In this document: piece after piece, positions 11,117 through 22,966 of the stretch
Position numbering within the stretch: the first letter of the stretch is position 1
How the letters are laid out: each line of letters opens with the position of its first letter
Origin: Diphasiastrum complanatum
Lineage: Eukaryota; Streptophyta; Lycopodiopsida; Lycopodiales; Lycopodiaceae
Length of the DNA: 64,000 nt
Assembly (NCBI GenBank): GCA_029204225.1
Contig: CM055101.1
Coordinates: 59,909,328 to 59,973,327, forward strand
Direction: 5' to 3'
Notes under the pieces: generated by a model
Databases searched by the model: none
What the model was told of the DNA's origin: nothing
The model's input: only the letters and a program-made list of their open reading frames with translations
Position numbers and translations under genes: made by a program

Positions 11117-11805
11117 TTTCTTCTTCTTGGTTTTTGAGCTAGAGGGATGAGATGTTCATCCTCTTCACCATCTTGATCTCGATCTTTGGCTTTGTCTTTG
11201 TTGTATTCTTGAGAGAATTGGTTCTTACTCCTTCCTTTCTGCTTGCCTTTGACAAAGAGGGCTTTGTCACTTCCACCATAATCAAGTTTGTTCATCCTAG
11301 AGAGTTTATAGCTTTGTCTAGATTCTTCATAAATAAGAATTTCTTGGAGAGTTTCTAGATTAGGTAACTCCTCCTTAATAGCAAAAGACTGAACAAGATT
11401 ATCATAGTCATCTCTCAAGCCATTCAGTATGACTTGAACTAGCTCAACTTGGTTAATGGTAACACCAACACAAGAAAGCTCTCTATGTAAATCTTTAACT
11501 CTCAGAACATAGTTAGATGCACTCTCTTCACTTCTTTGGAAACTTTGGAAAATCTGATTCCTAAGAGTGGGTATTCTAGAAGTATTCTTTGCTTCATAGA
11601 TGGCTTTAAGTGCATCCCAAGCTTCTTTGGCTGTAGTGCAAGATCCTATCTCTCTCAAAATTTCATTAGATACATTCATCTTAATGAAATGTACAGCCAT
11701 TCTAGCTCTCTTCTTATATTTAGGAATTTCAACCCGTGCTTGAGGCTCCTCCTCAACACCAAGCACAATATCCATAACATCCTGGAGAATCAAAACAGAC
11801 TCCAT
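11113..11805 (-). pseudogene. Copia Gag (UBN2-type) of the 7061-13391 element
   Basis: This is the capsid domain of a plant copia Gag, open for 230 codons. The recognisable parts are MESVLILQDVMDIV, the VHFIKMNVSNEILREIGSCTTAKEAWDAL helices, SRIPTLRNQIFQ, and VELVQVILNGLRDDYDNLVQSFA, then the linker LQEILIYEESRQ. A lysine-rich tail follows. The true start probably lies a little upstream, because the usual first 30 residues (ending in WKVR) precede MESV. It is in a different frame from the CCHC-protease part. The leader between the PBS and this frame is about 780 bp with no coding signal. Confidence 0.88.
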
Positions 11806-12582
11806 TCTTGACTTCCAAATTGAGTAATTAGAAGTGTTTAGTCTTTCACTGGCTTCTAGAAGATATCCTTGTTCCTATCAGACTTAGAGTTGTTGCTCTC
11901 TTCCGATATAGGTATTTTCAAGGTTGAACTACATTCCTATGTGAAATACTTGCAACTATATTTGAGATAAATCTCAAATATTCCACAAGACAAGTTTTCT
12001 AGATCAGACACAAAAAGTGGTTTGAGACACTTTGGTTGGTTTGAATTCTACTTTTGGCACATGTGAAATGCTTCAAAAGAAAACACTATTGACACTCAGA
12101 AGGCTCAAAGGGTGCTCAAATACTTCAAACTCAGTCTTGATCTATAGTTTCTTGTGTTGGATGCTCAAAATAATGAATTCAAAACAAAGTATAATTGAAT
12201 CAAATCAAAATGCTGTCACTCAGATTTTGGACCTATTCCTATCCTCTTTAAGAGCTTATAACTCTTGCTACACACATCAGATTGATTTGATTTCAATTTT
12301 TATGGAGAGTGCAGATCAAATGCTTTCCATCAAGCTATAACACTGCTATCTTTGGATCTATAAGTAAGGAGAACAAAGGGACTGAAAAACTTTGATTTTC
12401 ACACGTGCGGAATTTCAGAATTCCGTACTTCCTCAATTCAGGTCTAAAAATTCAGTTCAAGTCCGATTTGATCCAAATACACTTCAGAGAAAGGTTAGAA
12501 AAAGTGCAAAACTGCTTTTTTGCTTGATTTAGCTCTCAGTTTCTTGTATAATCAGAGTTGTTAGCATGCAAAGCTTAATGTG

Positions 12583-12594
12583 GCTCTGATACCA
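12583..12594 (-). other. Primer binding site, initiator tRNA-Met
   Basis: On the minus strand the bases TGGTATCAGAGC directly follow the 5' LTR. They match the 3' end of plant initiator tRNA-Met, the usual copia primer. Confidence 0.95.
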
Positions 12595-13391
12595 TGACAA
12601 AATTTCCAGAATTCACACGTGTGGGGAATGTCCACAAGAGTGACTGATCTTAATTAAGCTTTGTGATTGGCACTATAACCTGATTCTAGATTGATCAACA
12701 AAATCTAGTTTAGAAGAAATGGCTAATCCACAATCTAGCATGCTAATCAACAGAATATAATAGCAATGAATCAAAGAATGAATAAAAATACAAGATTTCA
12801 ATGTATAAGCATTAGTCTCAACACGAGTTAGAGAGAGAGAGAGCTAGAGAGATAACAAGCAATATTTGTTTAGATTCAAAATGGCATGAGATAGCTACAA
12901 AACTTTGGTTCTTCATCATTGATTGTGTGGAGAGCTACACATATTTATGGAGATTGAGGTAGCTAGAGGTAGAACCATATCTATCCACTCCAAAATGACA
13001 TCTAAAGTGACATCTAGAGTCTATGTGACATTTGTCACTTGTCATGCATGAAATTTTACCAACTTTTTACAAGTGTACTAGTTCTAACTAGAAATGTCCA
13101 AATCATCATGCATGTGTCCATTAAACTTTGTGCATGCCTTGCATGTCACTATGGATCACTTACAATTAATGCATGTGAGTTGCCACGAGTTTCTACAAGC
13201 ATAATCATGCTAATTCTATGTCTACAAACTATATACAAGTTGCATTTATCAAACTAGATAATACATAACCATGTAGCTCGAGTTCTATGTAGGCCAAACT
13301 TGGCATTTTTCATTAATGAGCTACATACTTGCATGGTGCAACATTTGTAGCAAGCCAAGAAATCAATATGGATTGTTTTTCAATTTTAACA
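12595..13391 (-). repeat. 5' LTR of the 7061-13391 copia element
   Basis: This 797-bp partner of 7061-7857 carries the element promoter. CACACGTGTG is at 12614-12623. It is followed by the right target duplication ATAGG at 13392-13396. Confidence 0.95.
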
Positions 13392-13536
13392 ATAGGAGCA
13401 TAACCCATGGGTTAATGCACACGGCCTAAGTACACAATAGAACCCCTACCCTAGCATGAACCTGATAGATATATACGGAAGGGGAGAGGGGTGTACAATT
13501 TAAAGATTTTTTGTACATTCAACAAATTGTATATTC

Positions 13537-13992
13537 ATGTATATAAATGCTAAAACACAGGTGATGGAATTCATTGTTGAAAAGAGTATGGAAGACCCAC
13601 TAGCTAGGCAGTTACACGAATATCAGAGAAGAGAATCAGCAAGAGGACCAAGTAGGCCTCAGAGTTCCTGCAACCCTTTACCCGCTTACCCTGTGCACCG
13701 CAAGGAAATTTTGTCAAATAGTCTGTTCTACAAAAACTTTGATGCTTACAGTTTATATCTACCGCCCATGGAGTTTCCTCTAGATGTCCAGGTTTATGAG
13801 CTACGACCATCCACAAGTTCAGCCCTCAGATTCACATGGCCACTCATCCCAGGTAGTTTTGAAAACTACAAGGAATCCTACAAGAGCTTATGTAGGTTCT
13901 CAGTTGTTGTCGTGAACTGGAAAGATGATATCGTTAGATTGGCCGGCCACTATGTCTACTACCTGTTGGTTACTACAACTTTGGAGCGCTAA
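13537..13992 (+). CDS. Unassigned 151-codon frame, possibly retroelement-derived
   Basis: I do not recognise this frame. It encodes a basic N-terminal part with ARQLHEYQRRESARGPSRPQ, followed by a region rich in Pro and aromatic residues. It ends VYYLLVTTTLER. After the stop another frame runs on with ALYLQMRDRTTRERKTLNEMFYFRFLEGVDLALADVPEVDP to about 14222. The two pieces could be one broken protein such as a gypsy Gag. They lie on the strand of the gypsy pol at 3186-7050, beyond the copia insertion. No domain motif settles it. Confidence 0.25.
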   Translation: MYINAKTQVMEFIVEKSMEDPLARQLHEYQRRESARGPSRPQSSCNPLPAYPVHRKEILSNSLFYKNFDAYSLYLPPMEFPLDVQVYELRPSTSSALRFTWPLIPGSFENYKESYKSLCRFSVVVVNWKDDIVRLAGHYVYYLLVTTTLER

Positions 13993-14514
13993 GACGAAAC
14001 CCACCAGGATTCACCTTACTAAATGGTGATACAACCCCAATGAGTCCATGGAGTCAGCAGGAGCGGACCTAGCGTTGTACTTGCAGATGCGTGACAGAAC
14101 TACTAGGGAACGCAAAACCCTAAACGAGATGTTCTATTTTAGATTCCTGGAAGGTGTCGATCTGGCCCTTGCGGATGTGCCAGAAGTGGACCCCAATTAC
14201 ACCAGGGAGTTGATGAACCAATGAACAGAAATGTGCAGAAATGCACTATAACCACCCCCTCACGGTTATGCATCATACACTAGACATGGTATGATGAGCA
14301 TCTCCTGCAAGTTCAGTTTTTCATGCATACATTTTTATTACATTTTTGCATATACTCTGAGCTGCATAGGACATTTGCTTACTGTGTGGGCATGAATGTT
14401 TGTATAGACGCATAGTTGACGAGGGGTTGCGAGAGAAAAAAGTGAAAACAGAAACAATAAGTGGGGTGGGGAGTGACTCCATCGCCTAATGGGTAAGGCA
14501 CAGAAGAAAATATA

Positions 14515-14612
14515 TATATGAAAAGAAGAAAAGAAAACCGAAAAAGAGAGAGAAAGAAAGACTGAGAGAAAAGTAAAATTAAAAAAAAAAACAAAAGAGA
14601 AAAAAGAAAAGG
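14515..14612 (+). repeat. Polypurine low-complexity tract
   Basis: Nearly uninterrupted purines (AAAAGAAGAAAAG, AGAGAGAAAG and A-runs) extend over about 100 bp. There is no coding signal. The open minus-strand frame across it is only a Phe/Ser/Leu low-complexity artefact. Confidence 0.7.
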
Positions 14613-17191
14613 ACTTCCACCATCTCTATCAGACCTCGAACCAATTTGTGAGGACGAGTGACATCTCACATATCCATAGAAGGTGAGGACGATTTTTTCT
14701 AATTGATTCTATAGATTAACGGAAAACCAGTGCTCCCTACTATCTGGTATATTGGATCTTAGGACAGTAAGTTGTCCTACATGGATTACTATCACAATAT
14801 AGGGCTTAAGAGAAGATTCAATACAGAGAGGATAGATGGTTATTCCCTGTTGAATCAGGTTCTTAGAGAATATAAGTTGAATGTCTAAACAAAAAAAGAA
14901 TTGGTAATCACCAGTCTGGACCGGTTTCAGAGTTGGGGCACTAAAGCCTCATTGCATATGCATTCACACACACATCAATGGCACGGTGTTAGACACAATA
15001 CTGATGACTTGCATCCATATCATCCCACTTCCAATCCTAAGATTTGCATTTGCATATCCCTCCATGCATGGGTCCGAAAGTGGGCATTGCCTTACGTCTG
15101 ATGGGATTGGGAGCATTTTCCATTTAGGTCACAGGTGGATATTTGCAGGTATGAAGACACCAAATTGTTCAAAGATGTTAAATCCAATTTGGTTGCAGAT
15201 AGATTCTAAGGGCTCAATCGATGGCCTTTGGGTAGGAAGCTGTTGAAGACATTGCACCAACTCACTGTGGTTAGCATCATCTAGCAAGGGTGCTGAGCCT
15301 ACTATACTTGATTCACCACTAGGAGCGGGTCTGCAAAACCAGAGACTCTAGGTCCGCTGTATGGGGACCATACTACCCAGTGGTAGTCGCCAATGTTAGC
15401 CGATATTTCTGCATGAAAAAACGGGCTAATATTGAAGTTTAAATTTGCAAAATTGGAAAAAATCGACATATAAAACCCCGGTTATTAGAGAAAAATTGGC
15501 ACAAATTTGCCTTAGAATTGGGTCCCAGCCCGCCTCTAAAGTGGCTAAACACAATTTAAAAGTAAGAAATTGACATTTCAAAAAACTCGTCAAAAATATT
15601 TTGTGATCAAGTTTTGTGAGACCGAGCCAAGAGTGCCGGTCCCAGCCCGCCTTAAATGAGACTAGAGCAAATTTTGCAGCCTTAAAAATAACCGGTAAAA
15701 TATTTTGCGGCTTTTCAAAAAAATGGCCAATTGTTAAAAAATAGCTGGTATCACCATGCTAAAATCTCACCATATAATGAGTCCATTTTTTACTAATATA
15801 TGATCACTCAGTGTATTTTTCAGGGAAACTTTGTTGTCATGGGAGCCCTAGTCATGAATGTCAAAAAAGTCAACCACAGAAGAAAAAATCGAGAAGAAAA
15901 AGTTTTGGGTGTACCGAGAAAAAACCCACTGAGCCATTGACATATTGGGCTTCTAGGGTGTACAAAAGGAGAAACTTGAGTGGCCTACCTAGCCTTTGAC
16001 AAAAATGGCATCTTGGCTGGAAGAGAGCCTTGAATGCACCACTCTCTCACTCTCTTATGGAGGCCACTAGGTGTACTATCAAATGGGTTGGGGACAAATG
16101 GCAAAGAGGGCTTGAAGGGCATGAAAAATGGCAAGATGACATTGTGAAGGAGATCCATTGGAATTTCCTATAAGAAGGAGCCAACTCTTTGTGTTTCACA
16201 TGTTAGTACTTTTGTATGTTAGTATTTTTAGGAGTTGGTACATTTGGGAGTTGTCTTTGAAAGGGTTGTTGAGAGCTTGAATGTTTGAGAATGCCTTGAA
16301 GTTAAGTTCTATTTTGATGTTAGTAGGTGTGAATGTCGTTGCTCCATGTTAGGGTTAGTGGATTTGAATGGTTGTTGTGTTGTATTATTGTCTTATGTTG
16401 CCCCATGCTAGTTGTGTGTTTGAGAGAGTTTAGTGGTTCAATATGAGTTGCTTAGATTTAGTTCAAAATTGAATGTAACATTGCTAATCATGTGTGTGAT
16501 AAATGCTTGAGGTTGAAGCATGGTATGCTTGAGAGAGGGTGGAAGTTTGGTGAGTGCTTCCAATTAGGTGTGGATTGTCATTTCTTACTTCGGTTGGTGC
16601 TTACTTGGATGCTGCCAAGTATTGTGGGTTGGAGATTGATTGTTTTAGTTGAGTGCTTGAAGTAGTTTGATGTGTGCTTACTTCTTATAGTTGGATGATG
16701 GTGTCTTAATTGTTGGTAATGCATGCATTCCCTTGTTATTATGAGTTCAGTTGTGGGATGTTCTTTTAATGATGATTGCTAGTGGTACCATTTCGATTGG
16801 TTGAAGGATTTGCTTGTGAAGTAACATTGGATTCGTTAGTTTCTCAATTGTTTGTTTGAAAGCGACTACATGAATGTGTTTCTGCAAGTAAGAGTAGGTT
16901 TTGGAATTACATTTAGCAATGAGCTAAAGAGCAATTGGTCAATGCGGCTTGTTCATCACCGGAAGCCATGGAAAAATTAGCCCACAGCCTTGTTGCGGCC
17001 ATCTGCGGTCAAAAATCAGCGATTTGAGGCCTCTACAAACTGCCCACGGCCTTGCCTGCTGATTTTTGGGAGCTGCCCACAGCCTACTTGTGGCATATTT
17101 TACCTGAAACAAGTATTTATGAACATGCTCACTACTTGCGGCTCCTCTGTGCGGCGAATCGGTGACCTGTGGCTTGTTTTACCTGCAACAA
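14613..17191. other. Unassigned intergenic sequence
   Basis: I see no gene here. The phrase GGTCCCAGCCCGCCT occurs twice, near 15520 and 15637. A short basic frame at 15811-15999 contains CCHGSPSHECQ, a weak echo of a zinc knuckle that lacks proper spacing. Between 16980 and 17190 there are GC-richer near-repeats around GCCCACAGCC and GCCCACGGCC. These may be LTR or leader pieces of old elements. Confidence 0.4.
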
Positions 17192-18351
17192 ATTAGGTTT
17201 GATACTCATCTTCACCTACTCTACTTCATGTTGGATGGAAAGTTTGGAATCTATCTTTTGATTTATGATTGTGGCATTGTTTTCACTAAACTTTGTGAAA
17301 ATTTGAGATCAAGCATTGATGAGATCTTGTTGGATCTAGATCATATGAGTATTTCTAGAGGTTAAGGTATGAAAATATTCATATATTTGATATATTTGAT
17401 GATCAAGAGAAAGGTAAGCAAGTGGAAGTGACCAACTTTGCTTTACTCACATGTTTTGGAGAATCTTCTTGTGTAGATGATGCTATGCAAGTGGATATTG
17501 GTTCTCATGGTTTTCATGCTGTAAAATCAAGTAATGGATCTAGAAAAGAGGTCTTAGTCTATGTCTTTGATGGTGAAGTAGAAGATCAAGACGTTGATCT
17601 CAAAGGGCTTCAACAACACAAAAGGAAAAGTGGCAATTTGGAGCTAATGAAGAGCATCAGAGGGTCATTTGGCAAAGATGTTTTGGATCTATTTTTTCAG
17701 GTGTTTAAAGACTCAAGTAAGATTAAGAGAGCAGAAAGAATAAGTTTATTTTACTTCTTCTATCTCATGTTTGAGCAATTTCATGTGGATGTGTGCAAAT
17801 TGTCAAGATATGGTAAAACTAGCTACATTGGTTTGCATCATTTTGATGTTGGAGTTGTACTAGCATTCTTGGCTGGTTTTGCTGATGGAAATGAAGCTAT
17901 TGGAGGTTCATTATGTCACTCATTCATGGCCAAGTCATCAAGTGTTGATGATATCTTGTGGCAAGATGGCAATGGAGGCTCATTCATGGAGTTTTATGGT
18001 GGAGACATACCAAGAAAGGACAAAGTTGGAGGAGACAAACAAGCAAATGGTCATTACTCACATTTACTGTTTGGTTGCTATAATTTTTCAGAGAGTTCGA
18101 AGTTTGAAGCATGGAGGAATCATTGCATTGACATTCTATTTGGTCCTTCATGTTCTACTCACGTTTTGACATGTAAAATTGATGTAAGAAATAGTGAAGC
18201 ATCCAATTTGGACACTATTATCTATATCAATTATGGAAGCTACTATAGAACCTTAGAAAGGAGATCTATACTTAGGATGGAGATCATTCTAAAGTTGGAT
18301 CAAAGTAGTACGGTTAAAACTATGCCAAAACTAGTTGAAGAGGGAGTGTGA
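17192..18351 (+). pseudogene. 3' module of the unusual copia family, copy 1
   Basis: The segment is homologous to residues about 742-1080 of the 1080-residue protein at 42043-45285. The match starts abruptly at ATTAGGTTTGA and continues, with small shifts, to the shared ending KLVEEGV. From 17422 a 309-codon frame is open. The shared parts include AFLAGFADGNEAIGGSLCHSFMAKSSSVDDILWQDG, FMEFYGGD, DKVGGDKQANGH and RRSILRMEIILKLDQSS. No known integrase, RT or RNase H motif is present. The stop codon lies inside the LTR that begins at 18347, and the tract GAAGAGGGAG before it is the PPT. The Gag-protease half is missing upstream. Function is unknown; it is a 5'-truncated relic. Confidence 0.8.
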
Positions 18352-18667
18352 GAAATTTCAACTAGTTTAGTCTAGTTTAGTCATATTTTGGTAAATTGTC
18401 AATATTAGGCCAATATGCATTTTAGACTTAGAGATAAACTTTCTAAAGTTATTTTAGTCAAAGTTCATTTGAATTACCACTTTTAGAAAGTGTGGGAAAG
18501 TTATTAGGTCAAATTTGGACACATTCAAATTTGAATGTTAGATGCATTGAATCTAGTCATATTGATGATAGGATTTTTGAACTAGAGGAGTTTTGGAGGG
18601 AAACCAGACTCATTAATGAGGTATGGATCTGCTATATATAGTGTAAATTCGTGGGAGAACATACTCT

Positions 18668-18690
<23 letters not shown>
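18347..18690 (+). repeat. 3' LTR fragment of copy 1
   Basis: It begins TGTGAGAAATTTCAACTAG and aligns with the 654-bp LTRs at 40788 and 45281 up to the CTTCTCTCTC stretch. There the match ends in a microsatellite. The rest of the LTR is not found, so it was cut at the repeat. Confidence 0.8.

Positions 18691-18758
<68 letters not shown>
18669..18758 (+). repeat. Compound (CT)n(CA)n microsatellite
   Basis: About 9 CT units are followed by about 36 CA units. It sits at the point where LTR similarity ends. Long Val-Cys frames across it are artefacts. Confidence 0.95.
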
Positions 18759-18760
<2 letters not shown>

Positions 18761-19714
18761 AATGGTACCCAATGCTACTTTACTCCTTTTGATTTTCATT
18801 GCTTTACAAGCCATATGGTCCTTTATGGCTTTTGGTGGGAAGATTTTTAAACCTCCAAATGCATTTAATGCCACCTCAACGGTTAAGATCGCCTACATAC
18901 CATCCTATGGACACGATCAGTTTCTTCTTCTACACTTGTTCAGATGGGTTTCACCTATATGAAGGTGGCATGGTTCTTTTGCCTTCCCCACGCTCTCTCT
19001 CTTCCCTTCTCCTTCCTCTGGCAGAACAAGCTTTGCAATATCGGTGCCTATGTTCCAACGATTGAAGATTTACCTTCGGATATCACTGATAAGTCACCTT
19101 GCTACCTATCTACTCTTGCTATGGATATGCTAATATTAGAGGAATTATAGCATTAATAGCACTATACTGCATCGCTGCTATTGTATCATGTTTTATGGAT
19201 TTATGCATGAAGAATATTTGCCTGCCATCACTGCTAGCAAGAATGCTTGCTTTGGCTACTTTTGTTTGTGAAAACTATCGCTGGTCAGAATTGTTAGCAT
19301 GATAGTATGGCATACTATAATTGAATGATGATTGATTGAGCGCTTTATCATTGTAGGGATGTGTGTTGTCGCTGCTCAGACACCATCACGTTTTTATCCC
19401 ATTGCTGCTCAGATATATGTTGGCAATGCATTGCTGCCAGTACTGATAGTTGCATGGCATAAATGACACTTGTGTATGAAAATGATAGTAGTTCGCTACC
19501 ATACCAGCAATGCAACCACATACTAATCTACTTATTGTATATACCATTGATGCTAAATCACTTTATGATCACCATCACTACTTTCCAATGTGGCACTGCT
19601 TTCATCTACAATTGAGGGTATATAGATACATCTGGATAGACTACACTCATTTGGTGGTAGATGGGGCTTGATCTTACACACCAGGATCATGATCTAAGTC
19701 TTCTAAGGAACACT
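18759..19714. other. Unassigned sequence
   Basis: No gene is recognised. A 66-codon frame at 18762 starts with a hydrophobic run that resembles a signal peptide, but it has no support. Phrases such as ATCGCTGCT and TTGCTGC recur without a clear period. Confidence 0.35.
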
Positions 19715-20660
19715 TCTAGAGCCTATATGCAGCAACAAAGTTTTACTTTGGATGGCCAACCTTTGGAGATTGTATCATCCTACACATAGTTGGGCACACT
19801 TTTCACAGGTCCAATATTTAGTATGCAACAGGTTGTGGCAACTAGGTTGAGGAAGGGCCCGACTCATCATCCTTTATTTAGTATGAGACAGGCTGCGGCA
19901 ACTAGGGTGAGGAAGGGTCATGCATCCTTGGTTAGTCTTGAGAGTTCCTATTTTTGGAAGTATATTTGGGATGCACCGAGTAACAGTAGGTTGTTTGACA
20001 TTATAGTCCGCCTAAAATTATGTATGCTATAGAGGTTTGGAGTACAGGGATTCTTGAGTCAAATTGGGCCAGTTGCCATTTGAGGATGGTCTACTTTAAC
20101 TATGTATACATTGAGTTTGGTTGCTATCCATACATAAATAGTCCTTTTAAATTTTTTTTGGGGCTATTCTTGATCATTTGTCGACTATCATATACTACAT
20201 ATTGGAGGTTGTCTACTAAAAGGTCCATTACCACCTAGTTGGAGTAGCTCTTTTCTATGTTTGATCAAGTTTTGACTAGATTGTACTGGATGTCTAATAA
20301 TAGAACTACTATAGTCCTTTTAAGCATAGTAGCACAACATTTGCTTCTTATTTTGTCTTCTACAACGGCCTTGATGATCTACTACGACATTGGTACAATA
20401 TTCAGCTTTTTGTTTTTGGCATCTTTTCAACTATTGTTTGTTGTACTGTGCTTCAGATGTTTTTGGGGAGATCCTCCACATATGGCTTGTTGGGATCACA
20501 CTAACAATATGGGCTATATGCACCCTGTTTCTATTAGCTATGGTTTTATGGGTATTGGTACTGATTCCTGAATGTCTTTCATTGATCGTACTTCTGTGGG
20601 TTAAACTGGTTCCGATCTTTACCCTTATCATAAGAACCTTTGGATGCAACCATAGTTAGA
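19715..20660 (+). pseudogene. LINE (non-LTR) reverse transcriptase C-terminal region, decayed
   Basis: The translation QQSFTLDGQPLEIVSSYT-stop-LGTLFTGP matches the thumb end of plant LINE RT, where the common form is SYTYLGVTFTG. It is followed by MRQAAATRVRKGHASLVSLE, then LFDIIVRLKL and YAIEVWSTGI, the usual FDxLVxPxLLYxxEVW element. Further similarity fades toward 20660. A 60-bp direct duplication (19811-19870 and 19871-19930) repeats the FSMxQxxATRxRKG segment. Stops and the duplication show it is dead. LINEs normally move by target-primed reverse transcription; the 5' part with endonuclease is absent. Confidence 0.6.
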
Positions 20661-22002
20661 AATAGTTTTTCTTTTGTTGTACATTATACCATCTACTTCC
20701 ATACTTACGAATTCGTGTGACCATTGTATCATGATTCATCAAGAAGTTACATGCATTTGACCATGATGAAAAATCAATGCAATATTGAATGTAATAGATG
20801 TAATGTAGCAGGTTGATAGAGACCCTGCTTGGCTTAATAGTAAGTTAGTAAACTCTAAAACCATGATACCTAGTTTGAGGAGGTGAAGGAGCCTATGAAT
20901 TCTTCAATACCCATGAGCATAGAATCTATTGTCATGTTGGCACAACTTAGTTGTGAGAAAGTCTAACACCATATTAAGTAGTTGTACTTTGTGCTTTTAT
21001 CTATATTTATAAAGTTTGCTTTACATCTTGAGTTATATCTCGTCTTTATTCTGAGTCTTGGGTTCGACCATTGTATGATCAATGTTTATGAGAAGTAGCA
21101 TATTTGCATCAAAATTCCTTCATTGTATCAAAGACATAAGTTCTAGTTGCCACCATATCCTGTTGTGAGGTGAGAGATTCCCTACATGGTCATCCAATCA
21201 TAAGATCACTTTGGTTTTGAGTGTGGGAATAATCATCCATCAATTTGCACTGAAAGTTAGGGTCTGCACGCCCTGGGTTGGAAACAAGTTTAAAGTTTTC
21301 TGCAAATTCGATGAGCTTATAGTATTTTGCCTTTTTAGAATTGGAGGATTGACTTTTTTTTTTCAGAGCTAGGCCTACCTAGAAAGAATTGAAAAATCGA
21401 ATTCAGGGTAAAAAACATTACAGAAAAATTGATGAATTGGATCAAATCGGAATTGTGTTTCAAATCTCAATGAATCAGAGGATCGGGAAACTATGCTAGC
21501 TATTTTTCAGGCTCTGCATAAGCCATTCTAACACCTAAAGGCTAGTGCTAAAATCTTGAAACCCTAGGTGGCTAGTACACTATGATAAGTTGAAATATTT
21601 CAGAGCTATCTTTTGCACTCTACATAAGTCAGTTAGCCAACATTACTAAACTCAATTTTCCCAAATCTAGTAAGTTAGAGGGGCCAAATCATAGCATATG
21701 GATTTTGAAGATGCAAAATTATCAATATACATTATTAGAATGTAATAACAAGGGGTCAATTCAAGCCATGCAATGAGAAAGAGACACAAAGATTTTGATG
21801 CTAAGAGTGAAATGGGATGGATTTGCATTATATGCTAGTCAAATAAGCATCATCCCACAACTATGTTTTCTTGTTAAATTATGGGCATGATTCAAGCATT
21901 CAAGTAAGTATTAATTAAAAGAGCAATTGACACGCTTGCTAGGTTTTTATGTACTTGTTTTTCTAATGCTTGCTAGTTTAATTATTTATTGTGTCTTGCA
22001 GA
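20661..22002. other. Unassigned sequence
   Basis: There is no recognisable gene. A good donor-like site GTAAGTATT lies near 21904 and an acceptor-like TTGCAG ends at about 22001. These may bound an intron of the exon-like frame that begins at 22003. Confidence 0.3.
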
Positions 22003-22089
22003 TCATCTTTGGTGGCGAGAGAACATTATAAAGATTCTACGAGTATTGGAAAATCTTTGGGTTCCATATTGTCATCAAAAACTACAAAA
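22003..22089 (+). pseudogene. Exon-like frame, left part, split by a copia insertion
   Basis: After a polypyrimidine-like stretch ending in TTGCAG, a frame reads SSLVAREHYKDSTSIGKSLG and on to SSKTTK at the copia border. The copia element plus one copy of its target duplication removes the continuity. Across the empty site the frame runs straight on into 26825-27067. The protein is not recognised. Confidence 0.4.
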
Positions 22090-22951
22090 TGATAAATTTT
22101 ACAGTTTTTAGGACAATAATGATTGTACTTTACAATCATAGAGAGTTATTGGTTGCTTAATCAATGAATCTATCAAGTTCTACACATTAGATCTTGATCT
22201 AGATTCACTACACTTGGATTTAAGCAAGAGCAATGGATCAACACATCATTTTTTGGTGAGAGCGGCTTCACACGTGTGGAGTACTGTCCACTATACGGCC
22301 TGCATCTGAAACAACAAGTACAATGATACTAGATAGCAATCATGCATAAAAATCACAAGACAAATGACTAGAAATCTCACAAAAGTGTAGAGTGCAAAAG
22401 TCTCATCAATTTTCTTAGCAAAATGATGATCCTTTTATGGATCAAGTACATCCATGAGTCTGGTACAGTCCAGCAGGCCTTCACACGTGTGAAGAGTGCC
22501 ACATCACTCAGATCTATCCATTTTATCCATCCTTGATCCTTATCCAATAGTTGACCTTCTAGAATATGACTAAAATCCAAAAAGCTAGTCTCCTAGAATA
22601 TAGAAATATTCCCTACAAAATAGGATCTAAGGAAAATGGTCAACTCTTATCTTCTAGTACTCTATACACACGTGTGAACATCCACTTGCCATGTGGGAGC
22701 ATTTACTCATGCACATGCAAGGAAAAGCTAATTTGTAGGTGACTAGTCAACTTGACTAAAAACTAGTCATTTCATGTTCACACTAACTAGAATGATACAA
22801 AATCAATATGGATATATACAAACATGAAAAGTACATCCTTTCACACGTGGGAACAGGCTCCACACGTGTGAAATCATATCATCAACATATTCTAATGTTT
22901 GATCAATATTTACATGAACCAATGTCAAGTGAGAAGTGACAATTTTCAACA
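22090..22951 (-). repeat. 3' LTR of the 22090-26819 element
   Basis: This 862-bp LTR begins TGTTGAAAATTG on the minus strand and ends AAATTTATCA. It carries four perfect CACACGTGTG palindromes (22269, 22482, 22667 and 22861) and one near-match at 22842. Confidence 0.95.
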
Positions 22952-22966
22952 CTCCTCCTCACTTCT
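22952..22966 (-). other. Polypurine tract
   Basis: AGAAGTGAGGAGGAG on the minus strand abuts the 3' LTR and overlaps the end of the pol stop codon. Confidence 0.8.

Larger units (their letters stand above)
7061..13391 (-). mobile_element. Complete-structure Ty1/copia retrotransposon, coding-dead
   Basis: This copia element is on the minus strand with 797-bp LTRs at both ends, a 5-bp target duplication ATAGG, a PBS for initiator tRNA-Met next to the right (5') LTR and a polypurine tract next to the left (3') LTR. The order on the minus strand is Gag, CCHC knuckle, protease, integrase, RT and RNase H, as in all copia elements. By eye the two LTRs differ at about 18 positions, roughly 2 percent, which indicates a moderately young insertion. 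The coding region has at least three nonsense codons and two frame changes, so it could move only with help from another element. Confidence 0.95.

Noticed and set aside
15811..15999. Zinc-knuckle protein
   Set aside because: CCHGSPSHEC does not have the C-X2-C-X4-H-X4-C spacing, and the frame is short and isolated.
18762..18962. Small secreted peptide gene
   Set aside because: The hydrophobic start of a 66-codon frame follows directly after a microsatellite. It has no homologue that I recognise and no promoter or splice support.
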